41,073 nucleotides of DNA, taken from Candidatus Blackburnbacteria bacterium RIFCSPHIGHO2_12_FULL_44_25. GTDB lineage: Bacteria; Patescibacteriota; Microgenomatia; UBA8517; UBA10165. The DNA lies in assembly GCA_001816455.1 (NCBI GenBank), contig MHCB01000009.1:1-41073 (forward strand), written 5' to 3'. Below the pieces are notes generated by a model, which searched no databases, was not told the DNA's origin, and saw nothing but the letters and a program-made list of their open reading frames with translations. The position numbers and the translations under genes were made by a program. Below, piece by piece: positions 8,409 to 16,143 of this stretch (position 1 is its first letter; each line of letters begins with the position of its first letter).

Positions 8409-8458
8409 CCGCCTGGGTCGTCATTTCGACGATAAGCTCATTTCGAGCACCCAGGCGG
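8409..8458 (+). terminator. Three-helix 3' structure with ATAAG element
   Basis: CCGCCTGGGT (8409-8418) pairs with ACCCAGGCGG (8449-8458). Inside are CGTC/GACG (8419-8431) and GCTC/GAGC (8436-8448), separated by ATAA. No U-tract follows, so this may be a 3' stabiliser. Confidence 0.65.
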
Positions 8459-8517
8459 ACGCACAACCCTCCCCACAAAATCTTCCAACACCCCAATATA
8501 CAAATAACTATTATAGG

Positions 8518-8546
8518 TTGACATTTGCCACTAGGAGTGCTATACT
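8518..8546 (+). promoter_or_regulatory. Near-consensus promoter of the 8660 gene
   Basis: TTGACA (8518-8523), 17 bases, TATACT (8541-8546). The predicted leader is about 107 bases. Confidence 0.8.
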
Positions 8547-8659
8547 TCCCTACCTTTAGCAGGCTGGAAGTGAGGTTGCCCGAAAAGGCAAATTTATCCC
8601 TCGCTCGCTTATTCAAAGCAAAGTTAGCACCTATAAAATTCGCACAGAGGAACGCAGCT

Positions 8660-9268
8660 ATGCTAAAACTATTCGCCGCAGGTTCCGTGGGTTTTGCTCT
8701 CGCTCTAGCCCTAGCAGTCGCTTTTCTCACACCACCGGCGGTCTCACAGCAGGCCACTCACCCGGCGTCCACGGAGAACTCTAGACCACTCTTGGAAATC
8801 ACGCGCGAGGTCAAGCGCGGCTCCTTGATCGTACCGATAACGAGCACAGACGCCGAGATCTATCGCCCTGGCGACAAGATCATCGACCACATCGTCGTAA
8901 CCAACCCCACCGAGCTCCACCTCTACCAGCTATGGGTTTCCGGGCTGATCTCTTCGCCCGAGCTCGAGTTTGTGGAGTTCAAGCCCGTCTGGAGCCAGGC
9001 AGAAGACTGGCAGCTCGAGTTCACTAGTGACCAGCGCTACATCCTGCGCTACGGCGCCGGGAAGCACGGCTTCGGGAGCCGCCAAACGGTAGCAATCGAC
9101 CTGGTCTTCGCCCTCAAAAACGTTGACAGAGGAAGTACTCCGTTGGGTGCAATGCACTCCGTGATGGCCAACCTCGGCACCAACCGAGACTCGAGCGTCC
9201 TGGTCGGCTCAGACATTCGCTCAGCCGCCATCAACAAAAGGCTCGGCATCGACCTCGCTGGCAGATAA
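8660..9268 (+). CDS. Secreted protein, paralogue of the 10145 product
   Basis: 202 residues with a classic signal peptide (Leu/Ala core, cleavage probably near AVSQQA). The start at 8660 follows AGAGGA by 8 bases. The mature part is one beta-rich domain sharing an ordered set of residues with the 10145-10726 protein: a Gly-Asp then DHI-x-V-x-N, LW-x2-G, a buried Trp, then YxLRYG/YLLRYA. The shared pattern resembles repeated surface-domain folds, but I cannot name one. Both genes have a strong promoter, leader, SD and structured 3' end. Confidence 0.8.
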   Translation: MLKLFAAGSVGFALALALAVAFLTPPAVSQQATHPASTENSRPLLEITREVKRGSLIVPITSTDAEIYRPGDKIIDHIVVTNPTELHLYQLWVSGLISSPELEFVEFKPVWSQAEDWQLEFTSDQRYILRYGAGKHGFGSRQTVAIDLVFALKNVDRGSTPLGAMHSVMANLGTNRDSSVLVGSDIRSAAINKRLGIDLAGR

Positions 9269-9289
9269 AGCCACCAACCCCGTCCAACG

Positions 9290-9377
9290 CCGCAAAGGAC
9301 GGCACACGCCCCGCCTGGATAAGTCCAGAAGAGACGCACATGTCGTGCAGTTTTTTCTGGCACCAGGCGGGGTTTTT
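9290..9377 (+). terminator. Tandem hairpins with ATAAG element
   Basis: A first hairpin, CCGTCC/GGACGG, is followed by CCCCGCCTGG (9309-9318) paired with CCAGGCGGGG (9363-9372) and a T-tract. Between the outer and inner (CCAGAA/TTCTGG) helices sits an unpaired ATAAG. A GCAC/GTGC hairpin caps the structure. Confidence 0.8.
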
Positions 9378-9404
9378 CATTTCCACCCCTACGCCTTTAA
9401 CTCA

Positions 9405-9433
9405 TTGACAAACAAGACAGACTTCTGTACATT
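9405..9433 (+). promoter_or_regulatory. Promoter of TA module, leaderless
   Basis: TTGACA (9405-9410), 17 bases, TACATT (9428-9433); the antitoxin ATG begins seven bases after the -10 box. Confidence 0.75.
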
Positions 9434-9439
9434 TGAAAT

Positions 9440-9733
9440 ATGAGTTCTACCATCCCTCTTACAGAAGCAAGAAATACTCTTCCCAAAATCATAAAGGACG
9501 TAAAAAAAACTATGGATCGAGTAACTATCACCAAAAAGGGTAAGCCCTGTGCTGTTCTAATTTCCTTTGATGAGTACGAAAGCATTATCGACACAATAGA
9601 GATACTTTCAAACCCCAAAACTATGGCTTCCTTACGCCGTGCAAAAAAACAAATGACGGTAGGAAAGGGGAAAACCCTGGAACAGATAGAAAAAGAGTTT
9701 GCTTCTCAGAATAAAAATGTCCTCACCGTATAA
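9440..9733 (+). CDS. Phd/YefM-type antitoxin
   Basis: 97 residues. The N-terminal half (STIPLTEARNTLPKII, then VTITKKGKPCAVLISFDEYES) is the Phd/YefM DNA-binding fold. The C-terminal half is a charged helix expected to wrap the toxin. It is the first gene of a coupled pair, overlapping the toxin by 17 bases, and should repress its own promoter at 9405-9433. No SD is present and the ATG coincides with the predicted transcription start, so the mRNA is probably leaderless. Confidence 0.9.
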   Translation: MSSTIPLTEARNTLPKIIKDVKKTMDRVTITKKGKPCAVLISFDEYESIIDTIEILSNPKTMASLRRAKKQMTVGKGKTLEQIEKEFASQNKNVLTV

Positions 9734-9977
9734 AGTCATAATTACCCCTGAAGCTGAAGAAGATTTAAAAAAGATTGATAAAACTTTCCGAGATGCTCTT
9801 TTATCGGGAATTAGAAGAATTAAAGATAACCCAAAACTTGGCAAAATGCTAAAAAGAGAACTTAAAGGACAGCGGCGTTTAAGGATAAGCCGGTATCGAA
9901 TAATCTATGAAATCGACGAAAAAGCAAAGACTGTATGGATACTAATAATCGACCACAGAAAAGACGCCTACCGCTAA
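9717..9977 (+). CDS. RelE/ParE-superfamily toxin
   Basis: 86 residues of the RelE/ParE fold: YKVIITPEAEEDLKKI, then GQRRLRISRYRIIYEID and a final VWILIIDHRKDAYR, the usual beta-sheet with a C-terminal Arg/Tyr. These residues fit a ribosome-dependent mRNA interferase of the RelE type better than a gyrase-directed ParE, but that is inference. The start at 9717 is the only ATG in the right place and lies inside the antitoxin gene. Confidence 0.9.
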   Translation: MSSPYKVIITPEAEEDLKKIDKTFRDALLSGIRRIKDNPKLGKMLKRELKGQRRLRISRYRIIYEIDEKAKTVWILIIDHRKDAYR

Positions 9978-10008
9978 TCTTCCCTAACCCAAAACAAACC
10001 CACACCCC

Positions 10009-10037
10009 TTGTACTACAGGGTATTTTATGCTACAAT
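10009..10037 (+). promoter_or_regulatory. Extended -10 promoter of the 10145 gene
   Basis: TTGTAC (10009-10014), 17 bases, TACAAT (10032-10037) preceded by TGC. It gives a leader of about 100 bases. Confidence 0.7.
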
Positions 10038-10144
10038 ACTACTCATCGCGAGAGGAACCAAAAACCCTCTTTTGACATCCTAATTTGGAGGTAAAAAGGC
10101 CCAACAGAATCCAGTCGCAACCCTGAAAAAGAAGGAGACACAGG

Positions 10145-10726
10145 ATGTTCCTGACCCGCATACCCCGTGTATCGCACTGGTTCACACTGGCTTTGCTCGC
10201 CGCAGCGGTAGCAATCGCCATCTGCATCTCGGACAACGCCTCAGCCCAAAGCGCCGCCGCTCCCAGAATCATCGTCGATGTCACGCGAAGGATCGCGGTG
10301 CTTACCCGGGCGGGCGGCCATGGCTACCACACCCAGTCAGGCATCGTTCAACGCGGCGACATTGTTGAGGACCACATCTACGTCCGCAACATGGAGCCGG
10401 AACGCGTCGCCGAGATCTGGCTGCGAGGCAGCTTGCCATTCTCCAATTTGGAGAAGATAAGCTGGCAAGGCGTAGGGGCCAATTCCCAAAGCTGGGAAGT
10501 ACAACTCTACATGCTGGAGAACCACTACCTGTTGCGCTACGCCCCCGACGGCGGGATCGAGCCAGGCGGCGTCGGCGAGTATATCTTCCAGTATGAGGTC
10601 GGCACGGCCCCGCCCTCCATCGGTACCAACGCCGTTCTGTCACACAACGTGATCCAAATTACCTCCGGGTCAGACCAGAGGCCAGTTGGGGACGACTATA
10701 CCAGCGCCATCTGGTTACCTGGATAG
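10145..10726 (+). CDS. Secreted protein, paralogue of the 8660 product
   Basis: 193 residues. The signal peptide has an Arg-containing n-region, an Ala/Ile-rich core and a likely cut at ASA-QS (about residue 34). AAGGAG lies 8 bases before the ATG. The mature domain repeats the landmarks of the 8660 product: GD then EDHIYVRN, IWLRG, SWEV and YLLRYA. It is strongly G+C-rich in third positions compared with mrdA next door. Monocistronic. Function unknown; an exported surface or periplasm-like role is inferred from the signal peptide only. Confidence 0.8.
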   Translation: MFLTRIPRVSHWFTLALLAAAVAIAICISDNASAQSAAAPRIIVDVTRRIAVLTRAGGHGYHTQSGIVQRGDIVEDHIYVRNMEPERVAEIWLRGSLPFSNLEKISWQGVGANSQSWEVQLYMLENHYLLRYAPDGGIEPGGVGEYIFQYEVGTAPPSIGTNAVLSHNVIQITSGSDQRPVGDDYTSAIWLPG

Positions 10727-10750
10727 GCACCGCACCCGCCCATCCAACAA

Positions 10751-10807
10751 AGCCGTCTGGTCGTCCTTTGGACGATAAGCACACTCGTGTGCGCCAGACG
10801 GCTTTTC
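10751..10807 (+). terminator. Three-helix terminator with ATAAG element
   Basis: AGCCGTCTGG (10751-10760) pairs with CCAGACGGCT (10794-10803), then TTTT. Inside are TCGTC/GACGA and GCACA/TGTGC separated by the same ATAA(G) junction seen at 8409-8458. Confidence 0.8.
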
Positions 10808-10845
10808 CCTGCATGTTTTCCCATATCCCAAACACTCGATTCATC

Positions 10846-10861
10846 GATTTATCGATAAATC
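10846..10861. repeat. Perfect 16-base palindrome
   Basis: GATTTATCGATAAATC lies between the convergent 10145 gene and mrdA. It is possibly a protein site; no function is assigned. Confidence 0.4.
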
Positions 10862-10871
10862 AGTAGACACT

Positions 10872-12656
10872 CTACTTTCTACCCTTAAACCACTCCTCAA
10901 GAACCCTTCTGGCAACAGGTGCAGCAACCCTCGAACCCTCCCCTGCTTCTTCAACCAACACAGTGAGCACAATCTGTTTCCCACTCTGCAAGGCCTGGCC
11001 TTGCAGGCTCGAAACCGGCCCAAAAACAGTAAACCAGGCATGGGTGTTTTCCCCTACAGTCTGCGCGGTCCCGGTTTTACAAGCAACTCTAGGCTCAAAA
11101 TTAAAAAACGGAAAGGCCGTGCCATCAGCCGAACACGCTCCTTTCATCCCCTCTTGTACTACCTCCAAGGCCTCCTTGCTTATCCCCAGATCCCCACAAT
11201 CACCCTTATCTCCCTTAACTACCCTTGGTTTACACAAAACACCTCCACTAGCTACCACCTGCGTCATCTGATTTACCTGCAAAGGTGAAGCAGCAACATC
11301 CCCCTGTCCAATTGCCATGTGATATGTATTCCCTAAAAACCATCTTTCTCCCTTAGTCGCGAGCTTCCATTCGGGATTTGGTATAAGCCCCGCTACCTCC
11401 CCAGGCAAATCAATTCCAGTCTTTCTTCCATACCCAAATTTCTCCGCCCAATATGCTAGCCGTGGAGCCCCCACAAGCTCTCCAACCTTATAAAAAAACG
11501 TATCTGTCGATCGCGCAATAGCTTTGACAACATCAATTACTCCCTCCGTTCTTCCGTACTGGGTAAAATACCAATTGGAATACGAGAAAGTACCAGCCGT
11601 TACCCGTCCAGTATCCTCATACTGAAAAAGGCGGTCTATTTTCCCATCCTCAAACCCGGCAACAGTGGAAACAACCTTAAAAGTAGAACCCGGATGGTAT
11701 GCTCCTCCAATTACTCTATTAAAAAGCGGAAGATTTTTGTCGGCCGATAATCTCGAGTATTCCTCTCCCAAAGTTGAAGGATTAAAAGAAGGATAAGAAA
11801 CAAAAGCCAGGATTCCCCCCGTTTCTACCTCTTGGGCAACAATTGCCCCACGCACGCCTCCTCCTTCCCAATTTGTCCCCCCAATAGATTTAGTTAAATT
11901 TGGGGCATCTTGCAAAGCGTCGTACGCCACTTTCTGTAAAGTTGCATCAGCATACAAACTTAAACTTTCTCCAGGAATAGCCTCACGCCGTCCCAACCGC
12001 CTTATCAATCGTCCTTGCGTATCAACTTCAACCAACTCTTCCCCGTCAACTCCGCGCAGTAGACAATCATATTGTTGTTCAATTCCCCCACGTCCTACTA
12101 AATCCCCCAAACCAAGAGGCGGGCATTTGTCGTTTGGCATTGAAGCAATCTCCTCCGGACTCGCCTCGCCAACATACCCCACCAAGTGCGCAGCAGCCTC
12201 GTTCAACGGATATTCTCGGGCAATGTCTATTATCAATCTGCTTTGCCGCACGAAATCCGAAGACTGTATCTTAATAGCCTCCTCGCGAGACACCACTTCG
12301 GTACGGGTGACAACTCCCCCAGAAGAAAACTCAGCCAATTTATAAACCGGAACATTCCTCGCCAAAGCCTGCCCATTTCGGTCCAAAATCTCCCCCCGCG
12401 GGGCCCGAATCGGAATTCGTCTTACCCTGTTCCCATCCGACAAAGACCGGAAGTATGAACCGCGAACAATCTGAAGATCAAAAAGTCGTGCTAAACCAAA
12501 AAGAGAAAACACAAAAAGACAAACAAGCAGTAACAACCACCTTGGCCTTTGAACTTTCGGTATTTGTCGGGACCTTGTAGAAAACCCCGTAATCCCCTCA
12601 CCAAAGACATTTTTACCCTTTAAATAATTCCTACCAAAAGAATCTTTTTTAACCAT
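10872..12656 (-). CDS. mrdA: Penicillin-binding protein 2 (peptidoglycan transpeptidase)
   Basis: A 594-residue class B PBP that cross-links peptidoglycan during elongation. After a basic cytoplasmic tail, one membrane segment (about residues 40-60) precedes the pedestal domain with RAPRGEILDRNGQALA. The transpeptidase domain carries STFK (catalytic Ser), the STD motif in ARSTDTFFYKVG and KTG in ACKTGTAQT. The start at 12656 gives an 8-base overlap with mreD; an upstream in-frame ATG would extend further into mreD. It is the last gene of the mreC-mreD-mrdA run, as in many rod-shaped bacteria. Confidence 0.95.
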   Translation of the reverse strand: MVKKDSFGRNYLKGKNVFGEGITGFSTRSRQIPKVQRPRWLLLLVCLFVFSLFGLARLFDLQIVRGSYFRSLSDGNRVRRIPIRAPRGEILDRNGQALARNVPVYKLAEFSSGGVVTRTEVVSREEAIKIQSSDFVRQSRLIIDIAREYPLNEAAAHLVGYVGEASPEEIASMPNDKCPPLGLGDLVGRGGIEQQYDCLLRGVDGEELVEVDTQGRLIRRLGRREAIPGESLSLYADATLQKVAYDALQDAPNLTKSIGGTNWEGGGVRGAIVAQEVETGGILAFVSYPSFNPSTLGEEYSRLSADKNLPLFNRVIGGAYHPGSTFKVVSTVAGFEDGKIDRLFQYEDTGRVTAGTFSYSNWYFTQYGRTEGVIDVVKAIARSTDTFFYKVGELVGAPRLAYWAEKFGYGRKTGIDLPGEVAGLIPNPEWKLATKGERWFLGNTYHMAIGQGDVAASPLQVNQMTQVVASGGVLCKPRVVKGDKGDCGDLGISKEALEVVQEGMKGACSADGTAFPFFNFEPRVACKTGTAQTVGENTHAWFTVFGPVSSLQGQALQSGKQIVLTVLVEEAGEGSRVAAPVARRVLEEWFKGRK

Positions 12657-13110
12657 AGTACCTAAAGACCCTATGCTCCCCGGGCCGCGAGACAAACCTT
12701 AAAATCAAGTACACAATTAAAAAGCAGACAACAGCCGGCACAAAAAAATACTGTCCAAAAACAATTTTCCCCCGAACTATATCTACAAAAAAGGCCAAGG
12801 AAGAAAGAGGCAGCGTCCTCTTGAAACTTGCAGCCCGAGACAGCAAAAGTGACAACAGCGCAAAAGCTCCAAAAAGCACAGCTGTTATACCCAAAGTTCT
12901 CCCTTGAACAAGATCAAAAATAATCCCTGCCAGGAATAGAGTAACAAGCGAACTTGCCCTGAGCGAAGGCTCGCCGCGGGCGGCCGTAGCCGAAGGGTTC
13001 GCATTAATTAGCATTATCACAAGCAATCCTTCAATAAAAACCGACGGCAACAAAGGTCCCTGCAAAAAGGCAAAAACTAAAGCCAATAGTATAAAAATCC
13101 TATTCCTCAT
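12649..13110 (-). CDS. mreD: Rod shape-determining membrane protein MreD
   Basis: 153 residues, almost entirely hydrophobic with about five membrane segments, placed between mreC and mrdA. Position and length are the main support because MreD is poorly conserved. Residues about 33-50 (NANPSATAARGEPSLRAS) are hydrophilic and encoded by a REP-like palindrome (12957-12998), an in-frame insertion between the first two helices. No SD precedes the ATG. Confidence 0.85.
   Translation of the reverse strand: MRNRIFILLALVFAFLQGPLLPSVFIEGLLVIMLINANPSATAARGEPSLRASSLVTLFLAGIIFDLVQGRTLGITAVLFGAFALLSLLLSRAASFKRTLPLSSLAFFVDIVRGKIVFGQYFFVPAVVCFLIVYLILRFVSRPGEHRVFRYYG
12957..12998. repeat. REP-like palindrome inside mreD
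   Basis: CCCTGAGCGAAGG...GTAGCCGAAGGG. This CCCTGAGCGAAG/CGAAGGG type of repeat is familiar from many bacterial intergenic regions; here it is translated in frame. Confidence 0.7.
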
Positions 13111-13116
13111 CTGTAT

Positions 13117-13914
13117 TTAGTACTTAGTCACCAAAAACACATTCGTCAATTTATAATAATCAACCGGCAACACAATCTCCGCCTGCCTAAATGCCCCTTC
13201 TTTGACAGGTAGTATTTTCCCCACAAATCCTACTAAAAGCTCTGGTGGAAACCCCTGGTCTCCGGAAGTCAAAATCAGATCCCCTTCCTTTAAAGTCTCT
13301 CCAGTGAAAACTTGATCAACAATTGCTCGTCCTCCTTTTCCTAAAACCAAACCAGAAGCCCGCCTATCTCCCGTGTCTTTATCCCTTACTATCGCAGGGA
13401 TCTTTGAGTCAACACTAACAGGCAGGGCAACTTCTCCCCGTCCTCCATAAACTCCGCGAACCCGACCCAAAAAGACTCCTTTGTCTTGAGAGGTAATAAC
13501 ATTCAACCCCTCCTGCACTTTTTCTGAAGTTAAAAACAAACTTCCCCCCGAAACAGAAACAACCCGTGCTGGAGAAAACAACATACTGGGAGGGAGTCCT
13601 GCCGCCAGAAGCCTCCGCATGTGTTCGTTTTCTTCCTTCAAAGCACCAATTTGAGCAATTATTCCCTCAAGCTGAACATTTCTTTCGCGAAGAGAAACAT
13701 TTTCTTTTTCCAAATCTCCCACAGAAAAAACTGAAGTCAAAGGAGAAACTAAAACTCTCCTGAAATTAAAAAGGCTGGAGGTCACAGGAGTAGTAAAACC
13801 GCCAACCAAATTATGAACAGGTTTTAAGAATTTCCTCGAATCCAAAAATATAAGAAGCAAAGAAACCAAAAAATACAACCCAACAAAATAGCCAGTCTTA
13901 GAAGAACTCCGCAT
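13117..13914 (-). CDS. mreC: Rod shape-determining protein MreC
   Basis: 265 residues. One membrane helix near residues 9-27 is followed by a coiled coil (VGDLEKENVSLRERNVQLEGIIAQIGALKEENEHMRRLL region). Two beta domains then carry typical motifs such as VFLGRVRGVYGGRGEVALPV, GRAIVDQV and GDLILTSGDQGFPPELLVG. It links MreB filaments to periplasmic-side synthesis enzymes such as PBP2. The start at 13914 was chosen because upstream in-frame residues resemble no MreC and a TAAAAT box lies 11 bases before it. Confidence 0.93.
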   Translation of the reverse strand: MRSSSKTGYFVGLYFLVSLLLIFLDSRKFLKPVHNLVGGFTTPVTSSLFNFRRVLVSPLTSVFSVGDLEKENVSLRERNVQLEGIIAQIGALKEENEHMRRLLAAGLPPSMLFSPARVVSVSGGSLFLTSEKVQEGLNVITSQDKGVFLGRVRGVYGGRGEVALPVSVDSKIPAIVRDKDTGDRRASGLVLGKGGRAIVDQVFTGETLKEGDLILTSGDQGFPPELLVGFVGKILPVKEGAFRQAEIVLPVDYYKLTNVFLVTKY

Positions 13915-13963
13915 ACCTAAGGGGTATTTTACAACAGTAGGTGCCCAATTCCACACACCCCCC

Positions 13964-15076
13964 TTGCCATCACCAATTATTCTTGTTACAGTTCCCGAGA
14001 TGGTTGAACGAGTTTTTGGAGTCACACACGGGGCACACATAGACTACCTTTGGGGTCTAGCCTCCAGAGAACTCCCAGTTTACCCAAGCCAAGAACTAAT
14101 CGAAATCCTTTCCCAACTCCCGCGAGGCACAGTCGTTGGTATAGAAACAACACCTTCCGGCGCATTAGCCGCTACCCCAGACGGAGCCGAATTTGGGATA
14201 CCCCCCGAACAAACAGCCTACTGGGACAGAGTAGTGGAGGTGTGTAAAAACCTGGGCCACAAAATAGCATTTTTGGACGATCCGGATACCTACATGCGCT
14301 ATGCAGAAAAACTGGCAGAACAAAGACGAATCGGACTTCAGCTTCAATCAATTCCTCACATAGAAAACAATAGACCCCAAGCTCAACCACTAGTCGAAGC
14401 ACACTATAGAGCAGGTGTCGAAGCCGAATATATCCACACAGTCATCAGAGAACAAAGAATCCACGACAACATACTAGAGCTGACCCCGCAAGTGGTTATC
14501 ATTGGCATAGGCCATACTGACTATATAATGATCAACAATCCACTACTAAACAGTAACGGTAAGCCGGCAGTTTACAGAAGGGAAACAGCAGAAGTACTGG
14601 CTGCCATGGAAGAATACGCTGCTGCCATAAGCCATTTGGTAGACGACCAGCCAAACCCTAAAACCCTACTGGAAAGAGAACTTCTGGAAAGACGTTATCG
14701 AGCCGTAACAGAAGGTCGAGTAACCACCGAAACCCCACAGTTTATCGGTACATGGAACACATGGTGCAGACCAGAAGGCTTATTTGAGGTTCACATGGCA
14801 AGCCAGAACCATGGAGAAACACTCGCAACAATAGAAGATTGTCTAGGAACCGCAACAGCCGTCATAAGACAAAATGGCGACGTTTTAACAATTATCAAAA
14901 CCTACGACCCCAAAAGGTCAGGTGTCAACCACAATTATCCCATCTCCTACCAAGGCCACAAGGTGGGAGATAAATATACAGGCAGCTACATAATTGACGG
15001 CGGCCGCGGGGAAGGCGAGTTTGAAATGCAGCCTTTTCTACCTCAACCCTCCCGTAACCCGAACTTTTTTCAATAA
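13964..15076 (+). CDS. Unplaced soluble protein lying antisense within the mre cluster
   Basis: 370 residues from TTG 13964 (ATG 14000 is an alternative start, losing 12 residues). The N-terminal region has VFGVTHGAHIDYL and later VVIIGIGHTDYI, a GxGH pattern loosely like TraB/GumN-type proteins; that similarity is weak. The C-terminal 120 residues (QFIGTWNTWCRPEGLFEVHM, GTATAVIRQNGDV) look like a separate beta-rich domain. No signal peptide is seen. The frame is convergent with mreB, overlapping it by 39 bases, and divergent from mreC. Function unknown. Confidence 0.75.
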   Translation: MPSPIILVTVPEMVERVFGVTHGAHIDYLWGLASRELPVYPSQELIEILSQLPRGTVVGIETTPSGALAATPDGAEFGIPPEQTAYWDRVVEVCKNLGHKIAFLDDPDTYMRYAEKLAEQRRIGLQLQSIPHIENNRPQAQPLVEAHYRAGVEAEYIHTVIREQRIHDNILELTPQVVIIGIGHTDYIMINNPLLNSNGKPAVYRRETAEVLAAMEEYAAAISHLVDDQPNPKTLLERELLERRYRAVTEGRVTTETPQFIGTWNTWCRPEGLFEVHMASQNHGETLATIEDCLGTATAVIRQNGDVLTIIKTYDPKRSGVNHNYPISYQGHKVGDKYTGSYIIDGGRGEGEFEMQPFLPQPSRNPNFFQ

Positions 15077-16099
15077 GCTCGGGTCATCAAGCACTCTCCC
15101 CGTCCCCCGAGTTACCGCAGTCAACGGATCATCCGCAATCCAAACCGGAATCTTTACTGCCTCCGAAATTAGCTGGTCAAACCCCGGCAGCAACGCCCCT
15201 CCTCCCGCCAAAACTATTCCCCGCTCAATAACATCCGACACGAGTTCCGGAGGAGCAGATTCCAAGGTATCCGCAATTCGGGAAACAATTTGCTGAACTA
15301 CAGGCGTTATTGCTTCTCGCACTTCAAAAGACGTAATTTTCATTGACTTTGGCAAACCCGTTTCCAAGTCCCGCCCGCGAATAACATGCGACTTCTCGGT
15401 CGGAAGCGGAACAACACTCCCAATAGCCAGTTTCAGTTCTTCCGCCGAGGCGCGACCCAAAAGCATCGAATACCGCATGCGAAGGTAAGAAACAATCGCC
15501 TCGTCAAGCTCGTCCCCCGCAATCCTCAAACCTCGATTCAAAACTATTCCCCCCAAGGAAATTAAGGCTATCTCCGTTGTCCCTCCCCCCATATCAACAA
15601 CAAAAATCCCCCCAGCCTCGCAGACCGACAAGCCTGCCCCAATTGCAGCAGCCATAGGCTCTTCTATTAAATATGCCTTACGTGCCCCCGCAGATAGCGC
15701 AGCCTCCTGGACCGCCCTCCTCTCAACCTCCGTAACTCCCGACGGAATCCCTATAACGACTCTGGGCCTTGGAATCTTTGGCAACCCAATTCGCCTTACC
15801 CCTTCTGGAGTCTCATGAACCTTCCCGATAAAATAAGAAAGCATCGCCAAGGTTCCGTCAAAATCAGCAATGACTCCATCTTTCAAAGGACGTATCGCCT
15901 CAATTGTCGCCGGGGTACGCCCCTCCATTTTCTTTGCCTGAACCCCAATTGCTAAAATCTCCTTAGTTTTTTTGTGTCTTGCAATAACAGAAGGCTCGCG
16001 AATTACAATTCCCTTACCTCGAACGTAAACAAGCGTATTTGCCGTTCCTAAATCAATTCCAATATCATGGGTAATGAGGCCAAACAAGGAGTCAAACAC
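15038..16099 (-). CDS. mreB: Rod shape-determining protein MreB (bacterial actin)
   Basis: 353 residues starting at GTG. Actin-fold ATP-binding motifs are clear: GIDLGTANTLVYVRGKG (phosphate 1), VVDMGGGTTEIALISLGG (phosphate 2) and GIVLAGGGALLPG (adenosine). EEPMAAAIGAGL is also diagnostic. MreB forms membrane-associated filaments that guide elongation synthesis. It is separated from mreC by an opposite-strand gene, so it must be transcribed separately; TATACT lies 11 bases before the GTG. Confidence 0.97.
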   Translation of the reverse strand: MFDSLFGLITHDIGIDLGTANTLVYVRGKGIVIREPSVIARHKKTKEILAIGVQAKKMEGRTPATIEAIRPLKDGVIADFDGTLAMLSYFIGKVHETPEGVRRIGLPKIPRPRVVIGIPSGVTEVERRAVQEAALSAGARKAYLIEEPMAAAIGAGLSVCEAGGIFVVDMGGGTTEIALISLGGIVLNRGLRIAGDELDEAIVSYLRMRYSMLLGRASAEELKLAIGSVVPLPTEKSHVIRGRDLETGLPKSMKITSFEVREAITPVVQQIVSRIADTLESAPPELVSDVIERGIVLAGGGALLPGFDQLISEAVKIPVWIADDPLTAVTRGTGRVLDDPSLLKKVRVTGGLR

Positions 16100-16143
16100 T
16101 TATACGCCGGAGTATAGTGTATAGAGGATATAGAATCTAGTAG

